Below, piece after piece: positions 5,952 to 9,834 of a stretch of 9,834 nucleotides of DNA. The stretch covers positions 1 through 9,834 of the forward strand of contig JAEWUR010000177.1 of assembly GCA_023397045.1 (NCBI GenBank), in the 5' to 3' direction. The stretch is from Planctomycetota bacterium. Lineage in GTDB: Bacteria > Planctomycetota > Planctomycetia > Pirellulales > Thermoguttaceae. Position 1 is the first letter of the stretch. Every line of letters starts with the position of its first letter. Both the position numbers and the translations under genes were made by a program. The notes under the pieces are model-generated. The model ran no database searches and was not told the origin of the DNA. It worked only from the letters and a program-made list of their open reading frames with translations.

Positions 5952-7340
5952 TTGGGCTATCCTTATTCTATGTGCCCCGAAAAAGAACCAACGACAAGTT
6001 TGAAGCCGAACCCGTCTTCGGCCGATGAATACCCTTTTTCCGCCTACGGTGCGGCATCGATCGCGCCCTCGCCGGTCAATCACATGATGGCGGCCTTCGC
6101 GGCCGATTTCCGCGATGGACAGGACATCAACCTGGGCGTCGGGTATGTCAACGAGCAGACGATCCCGCGCGACCGGATCGGCGAATCGCTGAACGCGATC
6201 ATCCAAAACCCGCAGACCTATCGGGCGGCATTCAATTATGGCAACCCCGAGGGCACGGCCAACTGCATCGAATCGATCAAGCGGTTCCTCGTTCGCGAAG
6301 GCATCGGCGCGTTGAACCGAGACGTGTTGGATCGGAATCGGATGATCGTCGGCGCCAGCGGCGTCACGAGCATCCTCGAAGGAATCGCCCATCTGCTGAC
6401 GCCCGGCGTCGTTGTCACGACCGATCCGCTGTACTATATCTACAGCAATTATCTCGAACGCTGCGGATTCACGATCCTGCCGATCGCCGAAGACGAACAC
6501 GGCATCCGGACCGACGTGTTGGAACAACGCCTCAAAAGCCTCGACGCTCCGGTCAGCTTCTTCTATGTCGTGACGATCAGCAATCCGACGTGCAGCATCC
6601 TCGCCGACGATCGAAAAAAGCACCTGCTCGACATCGCCAGAAACTTGGGCCAAACGTCGGGCAAAAAGATTCCCGTCTTTTTCGATACGGCCTATGAACT
6701 GCTCGTTCACGACGCGAACGCAAAACGCCCCCGGTCGGCTCTGCTCGACGATGCCGATGGAATCGCGTTCGAACTCGGCACGTTTTCCAAACTCCTCGCG
6801 CCGGGTCTGCGCATCGGGTATATGATCGGACCCGACACGTCGTTCATGCGGGCGATGGTGCAGTACAACAGCGACGTCGGGTTCAGCGCGCCGGTGATGA
6901 ACCAGGAGATCGCCAGCTATCTGCTCGATCATCACGCGTCGGAACAGATGCGCACGGTCAACCTTGGCTATCGCGAGAAGGGACGCAAGACCGGCGAGTG
7001 GATTGCCCGATACCTCGGGCCGCACGTCGAAGAGTGTAGCGGCGGCAGCGCCGGATTCTACTACTATCTGACCCTGAAAAATTGCGAGACGGGCGAAGGC
7101 TCCCCATTTTTCCACTATCTCGCCCGAACGACAGGCGACGAAGAAATCGACGGTCCCGGCCGCAACAAAAAACCGCGAGTCGTCTACATCCCTGGCGACT
7201 ACTGCGTCCATCCCACCGGCGACCTAGCCGCCCGCGGCCGACGGCAACTGCGAATTTCCTACGGTTTTGAAGGTCTCGACGAGATCGAGCAAGGCATCCA
7301 ACTCATGCGCGAAGCCGCCGACTACGCCGGGACGTGCTGA
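5952..7340 (+). CDS. PLP-dependent aminotransferase, class I/II (fold type I)
   Basis: A 462-residue cytosolic enzyme expected to transfer an amino group between an amino acid and a 2-oxoacid using PLP. With TTG as residue 1, the fold-type I landmarks are in order. These are FNYGNPEG (95-101), GASGVTSILEG (134-144, phosphate-binding turn), Tyr161-Tyr162 in TDPLYY, Asn211 in ISNPT, and Asp245 with Tyr248 in FFDTAYE. The probable Schiff-base Lys280 in GTFSK is followed by APGLRIGY with Arg287, and Arg434 in RQLRISYG would bind the substrate carboxylate. The SKLLAPGLRIGY form recalls the LysN/MocR-like 2-aminoadipate aminotransferase group. The amino-acid substrate cannot be told. The start is uncertain: TTG at 5952 has AGGTGG 7 nt upstream; ATG at 5970 (456 residues) has no such site. 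It stands alone on this strand, after tRNA-Met. Confidence 0.87.
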   Translation: MGYPYSMCPEKEPTTSLKPNPSSADEYPFSAYGAASIAPSPVNHMMAAFAADFRDGQDINLGVGYVNEQTIPRDRIGESLNAIIQNPQTYRAAFNYGNPEGTANCIESIKRFLVREGIGALNRDVLDRNRMIVGASGVTSILEGIAHLLTPGVVVTTDPLYYIYSNYLERCGFTILPIAEDEHGIRTDVLEQRLKSLDAPVSFFYVVTISNPTCSILADDRKKHLLDIARNLGQTSGKKIPVFFDTAYELLVHDANAKRPRSALLDDADGIAFELGTFSKLLAPGLRIGYMIGPDTSFMRAMVQYNSDVGFSAPVMNQEIASYLLDHHASEQMRTVNLGYREKGRKTGEWIARYLGPHVEECSGGSAGFYYYLTLKNCETGEGSPFFHYLARTTGDEEIDGPGRNKKPRVVYIPGDYCVHPTGDLAARGRRQLRISYGFEGLDEIEQGIQLMREAADYAGTC

Positions 7341-7630
7341 CCGAACGAACGCCGCTTTCGCCGAAAACGCCTTCCCGAGCAAAAAGGACGTGAAACTAGG
7401 CGGTATTGCTTGGCTTCGTGATGCTCGATGAACCGATCCAACAGGCCCGCAACAGGGGAATCCTGGCGGATGGGTTGCCGACAGGCCGTCAGGTTGTCAT
7501 ACTTGGCGAAAGCGGCTTGCTCGGCTTCTTCTTGACTGGAAGGGCGGACCGGGCGGCCGTTTGCGTTGTAGTACCAATCGCGGTGGGATTTTTTGTCGTA
7601 AGGTTCAGGCCGTTGCATGATTACTGCCAT
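7322..7630 (-). pseudogene. Probable N-terminal remnant of a tyrosine recombinase (integrase)
   Basis: The first 76 residues of this minus-strand frame look like the N-terminal arm and start of the SAM-like core-binding domain of planctomycete-type phage integrases. They show a basic start with PEPYDKKSHRDWYYNANGRP (8-27), then an acidic helix EEAEQAAFAKYDNL (34-47), then VAGLLDRFIEHHEAKQY (60-76), which parallels the usual V..L.D.FL.W...H....Y pattern. After residue 76 (base about 7403) the similarity stops and the frame runs 26 residues into the 3' end of the convergent aminotransferase gene. No catalytic Arg-His-Arg-Tyr domain exists anywhere nearby. Start codons ATG at 7630 or 7618 are possible; neither has a good ribosome-binding site. 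It may instead be a small unrelated protein gene; the integrase reading rests on pattern recall. Confidence 0.45.
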
Positions 7631-7763
7631 CCGGGGCGTGCTATCTTTTCCGGGCCACCTAGCTGATGGCACGCTCCAGGGGCAGAATCAGGGACAAGAA
7701 ACCCCTCTGCTGTAGTTTTCGGCTATGGGATTAGAATTGTAAGTCCTTTTATGTAAACAATTT
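7631..7763. other. Short intergenic region before tRNA-Leu
   Basis: This stretch carries the tRNA-Leu promoter, but I find only a weak TATGTA (7750-7755) at the right distance and no acceptable -35. It becomes AT-rich toward the tRNA. No repeat of the tRNA-Leu 3' end is visible here, so there is no support for an attachment site. Confidence 0.35.
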
Positions 7764-7845
<82 letters not shown>

Positions 7846-7854
7846 CTTGCTTGG

Positions 7855-7898
7855 AAACAAAGTACTTACGACGATTGGTCGTGAGTCCTTTGTTTTTT
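7855..7898 (+). terminator. Intrinsic terminator of tRNA-Leu
   Basis: A long hairpin starts about ten bases after the tRNA. AAACAAAG and ACTTACGAC pair with GTCGTGAGT and CTTTGTTT around a GATTG loop, and T residues follow. On the other strand the hairpin is flanked by fewer T, so it might also weakly terminate the DUF433 transcript coming from the right. Confidence 0.85.
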
Positions 7899-7934
7899 GC
7901 CCTTCGATTGGCAGTGAATTGGCAACAGCATTTT

Positions 7935-8165
7935 TCAAGTGTTGCTGACCAAGTCCTCTTCAGGTTCTTCGAGTCGCCATGCCGCGTAAGCGAGACATTC
8001 ATCGAGGTCGGCCGGTTCGAGATACGGGTAGGCTTCGAGGATTCGTTCGCGGGATTCGCCGTCCGCCAGCAGTCCGACGACGGTTTCCACCGTGACCCGC
8101 AAGCCTCGGATGCACGGCTTTCCGTTCATGACGATCGGGTTATGTGTGATTCGAGCGAATCTCAC
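7935..8165 (-). CDS. DUF433 family protein (VapB45-like putative antitoxin)
   Basis: A 76-residue protein with the DUF433 hallmark RITHNPIVMNGKPCIRGLRV (residues 5-24), then TVETVVGLLADGESRERILEAYPYLEPADLDECLAYAAW, a small winged-helix-like DNA-binding fold. Family members are commonly the antitoxin-like partner of a DUF5615 (PIN-like, Mut7-C-type) protein, normally encoded immediately downstream. Here the tRNA-Leu terminator follows the stop, so it appears orphaned. I chose GTG at 8165 (MRFARITHNP) because family proteins begin a few residues before RIT and a GAGAG lies just upstream. A TTG at 8213 would add 16 residues of cysteine-rich, unfamily-like sequence. Confidence 0.82.
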   Translation of the reverse strand: MRFARITHNPIVMNGKPCIRGLRVTVETVVGLLADGESRERILEAYPYLEPADLDECLAYAAWRLEEPEEDLVSNT

Positions 8166-8358
8166 GGAGCACTCTCGAAGAAGACAGCACCCCTTGGACA
8201 ACAACTGCGTCAATCATACACCGCGTTCCAACGCCCTACAAACCACTTGATTCCCGCCCGTCATCGGTCGGCAGATTGGGCTAATGGCGTTGAGTGTGGC
8301 CGATGTGGGCGGCAAATCGATGCCATTTCTGGAAAAGGGTTCATCTACAGGAATCTGG
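8166..8358. other. Non-coding gap between DUF433 gene and methyltransferase
   Basis: About 190 bases downstream of the methyltransferase stop and upstream of the DUF433 start, both on the minus strand. I see no third gene, no endonuclease fragment with a recognisable motif and no clear terminator. A frame antisense/out-of-frame to the methyltransferase runs through it but is not protein-like. Confidence 0.4.
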
Positions 8359-9600
8359 TCAACCCGGTGTTTCGGCATAGACGCAAAATTCAAACAGTTC
8401 TTTCTTCGATGTTCGCTTGCGTAGCGTTTCCACGCGCACCCGCTTAAATCCCGCCCGCTCAAACAGCGATGCAAAAATCTGTTCCACGGGCAGCAGGGTA
8501 TCGTAGAACTTGGAGTTGCCCACAATGTAATGACAACGTGCCCCGCGTGCGAGCACCGCCTTGAGTGAGTCGATATGTCGTACCATATCCTCGAAGTATT
8601 TGTGAACGTATCGCCCCAAGGCTTCGCATCCGTCTGAAATCTCACGGATGATACGGTCAAACCCGTCAATGGAAATCGTTGCCGTTTTGCTGGCTTCCCA
8701 AGAGTTGAGTAAGCTAGTTGCGCAGCCCCACGTTCCGCCAATCGCTTGCCAATCCAATTCGCCCGCCTGCCTGCCGTTGGTCAAGTAGCCAAGCCAATAC
8801 ATGTACGGTCGCAACTCACGAATGTAGCTCATTCGATTTGGGTAGGGAGGTGACGTAATCGCAAGCGTATAACCATCGCGGGGCAACGCTTTCTTGACAG
8901 ACCGAGAGTCACCCAAGAACACTTCGGCGTTTGTTTGGGGCTGTTCATTCAAGAGCGTATCGGCTACCCAATTAGCCTCAGTCAGAAACGATTCCCAAAC
9001 GGTCTCGCCGTCGTCCTCTAGTTCAAACAACGTGGGCGAACCTTTTTTTTGTTGCTTGAATGACATGGACTGGTGGCTGAAGCTTACGTGAGCGCGATCA
9101 ATCATTGTTCGCAAGAAACAGACTTTCAACAACTCACCCACAAGCCCGTTACTTCGTTTGCTAATTTGCTTGTGCAGACGAGAGAGCGATTGCAGGACGG
9201 GTTCATCCCACCATTTTTCAATGTTCTTCAGGTCGGGAACCCATTCTGTTTGAACCTTTTTCTGCTCTCGCAAGTTACCAATAAGCGTCATTGCTTCTCG
9301 CCTCAACCCTTGTTGCTCAGCCTCGGAAAAAACAGAGCACTTGAGGTTTCCAAGCCATATCAGAAACGGGTTAATGTCCAACGCATGGCAGGGCGTACCA
9401 TGAACAGCAGAAGCCAATGGCGTTGTCCCTGTTCCTGAAAACGGGTCAAGGGCAAAATCGCCTGGCGATGCGTTTCCAAGTATGTCCTGAACCACGTGAA
9501 GGGAGTAAGCGGGCGTCAACCTCAGCCAACCGTGCCTGCCCTGCTTGACGTTCCCACGAAACGTCAAGTGGTCCTTTCGAGTTACAGAAGTATCCGTCAT
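8359..9600 (-). CDS. Site-specific DNA methyltransferase (N4/N6, SPPY type)
   Basis: A 413-residue amino-methyltransferase that transfers methyl from S-adenosylmethionine to cytosine N4 or adenine N6. A motif X-like RLTPAYSLHVVQDIL (27-41) comes first, then motif I LDPFSGTGTT (51-60) for AdoMet binding, motif II ALDINPF (73-79), and catalytic motif IV TSPPYPNR (249-256), followed by MSYIRELRPYMYWLGYL. The roughly 170 residues between motifs II and IV would hold the target-recognition region, an alpha-like order (I, TRD, IV). The SPPY form is more common in N4-cytosine enzymes, but this does not settle the base. No endonuclease gene is visible downstream; the region from 8358 to 8166 is non-coding. 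The ATG overlaps the stop of the small upstream frame (ATGA), which implies coupling. Base composition is lower in GC than the left-hand genes. Confidence 0.87.
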   Translation of the reverse strand: MTDTSVTRKDHLTFRGNVKQGRHGWLRLTPAYSLHVVQDILGNASPGDFALDPFSGTGTTPLASAVHGTPCHALDINPFLIWLGNLKCSVFSEAEQQGLRREAMTLIGNLREQKKVQTEWVPDLKNIEKWWDEPVLQSLSRLHKQISKRSNGLVGELLKVCFLRTMIDRAHVSFSHQSMSFKQQKKGSPTLFELEDDGETVWESFLTEANWVADTLLNEQPQTNAEVFLGDSRSVKKALPRDGYTLAITSPPYPNRMSYIRELRPYMYWLGYLTNGRQAGELDWQAIGGTWGCATSLLNSWEASKTATISIDGFDRIIREISDGCEALGRYVHKYFEDMVRHIDSLKAVLARGARCHYIVGNSKFYDTLLPVEQIFASLFERAGFKRVRVETLRKRTSKKELFEFCVYAETPG

Positions 9601-9815
9601 TCGCTGAGCAGCCCTTTGAAAACTTCCTCAACTTGTTGTTTGATGGTTTCACGATTGCGTTGGAAAAACGCCGCCAAGTCATACCCCAACACTTCGCGAC
9701 AAAAAACATACGTTGAGTCTAACGGGGTTCCTTGAAGCGTACCCCGAAGCAACAGCCATTGAGCCCGCACGTAGCGTTCTGCGACGTCCGAATCAATCTG
9801 GAGAGAGAAGAGCAT
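9597..9815 (-). CDS. Unrecognised small protein or C-terminal fragment coupled to the methyltransferase
   Basis: From the ATG at 9815 this frame encodes 72 residues that I do not recognise. They are mostly helical-looking: DVAERYVRAQWLLLRGTL (10-27), FCREVLGYDLAAFFQRN (38-54) and a charged tail RETIKQQVEEVFKGLL (55-70). No signal peptide, membrane segment or catalytic motif is visible. The stop overlaps the methyltransferase ATG (ATGA, 9597-9600), so the two are almost certainly co-translated. The frame stays open to the window edge (no stop in the last 19 bases), so it may be the end of a longer gene. If 9815 is the true start, there is no ribosome-binding site, and a TATATT (complement of 9825-9830) nine bases ahead would allow a nearly leaderless transcript. 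A restriction-modification partner is a guess from position only. Confidence 0.55.
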   Translation of the reverse strand: MLFSLQIDSDVAERYVRAQWLLLRGTLQGTPLDSTYVFCREVLGYDLAAFFQRNRETIKQQVEEVFKGLLSE

Positions 9816-9834
9816 TACGCAGGGAATATAATCA

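Noticed and set aside
5937..7211. A 424-codon open frame on the minus strand opposite the aminotransferase
   Set aside because: It is a composition-driven shadow: rich in Arg, Asp, Val and Ala with no family motif, while the plus-strand frame has every PLP-enzyme landmark.
8166..8213. A 16-residue N-terminal extension of the DUF433 protein from a TTG at 8213
   Set aside because: The extension is cysteine- and leucine-rich and not typical of the family; GTG at 8165 gives the usual N-terminus.
8214..8741. A 175-codon minus-strand frame overlapping the methyltransferase C-terminus
   Set aside because: It is out of frame with a well-supported enzyme, has no motif, and its tail through 8214-8358 is not protein-like. 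It is also not an endonuclease fragment I could recognise.

Overview
The window most likely comes from a member of the Planctomycetes. The evidence is a lipoprotein-like or secreted protein that appears to combine a TIGR03067-type domain with a TolB-like beta-propeller, a planctomycete-style 2-keto-3-deoxygluconate kinase, and moderately high GC in the backbone genes. This assignment is inferred from protein style, not from a marker gene. The three tRNA genes do not encode the 3' CCA.

Layout, left to right. Bases 1-1244 (+): the 3' part of a PfkB-family sugar kinase (KDG kinase-like), overlapped by four bases by a small Xre-type helix-turn-helix gene. Bases 1390-1892 (-): a complete YefM-YoeB type II toxin-antitoxin pair, antitoxin first, with overlapping reading frames. 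Bases 1893-2287 hold no gene I can support. Bases 2288-2445 (-): a self-contained tRNA-Glu unit with a near-consensus promoter and a strong intrinsic terminator. Bases 2796-4022 (+): an OFA-family (oxalate/formate antiporter-like) MFS transporter, convergent with a secreted propeller protein at 4050-5387 (-). Bases 5731-5804 (+): tRNA-Met(CAT). Bases 5952-7340 (+): a fold-type I PLP-dependent aminotransferase. Bases 7322-7630 (-): what looks like the N-terminal stump of a tyrosine recombinase. Bases 7764-7898 (+): tRNA-Leu(TAG) with a strong terminator. Bases 7935-8165 (-): a lone DUF433 protein. Bases 8359-9815 (-): an SPPY-type DNA methyltransferase, translationally coupled to a small unrecognised frame that may run off the right edge.

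The left and middle are ordinary chromosomal metabolism and transport with housekeeping tRNAs. The accessory material is the toxin-antitoxin pair, the integrase stump, the DUF433 orphan and the methyltransferase. The last three cluster around tRNA-Leu, and the right end is visibly more AT-rich. This looks like a small, partly decayed accessory segment. I do not see a convincing undescribed multi-gene system. The closest candidate is the methyltransferase with its coupled small partner, which the right edge cuts short.
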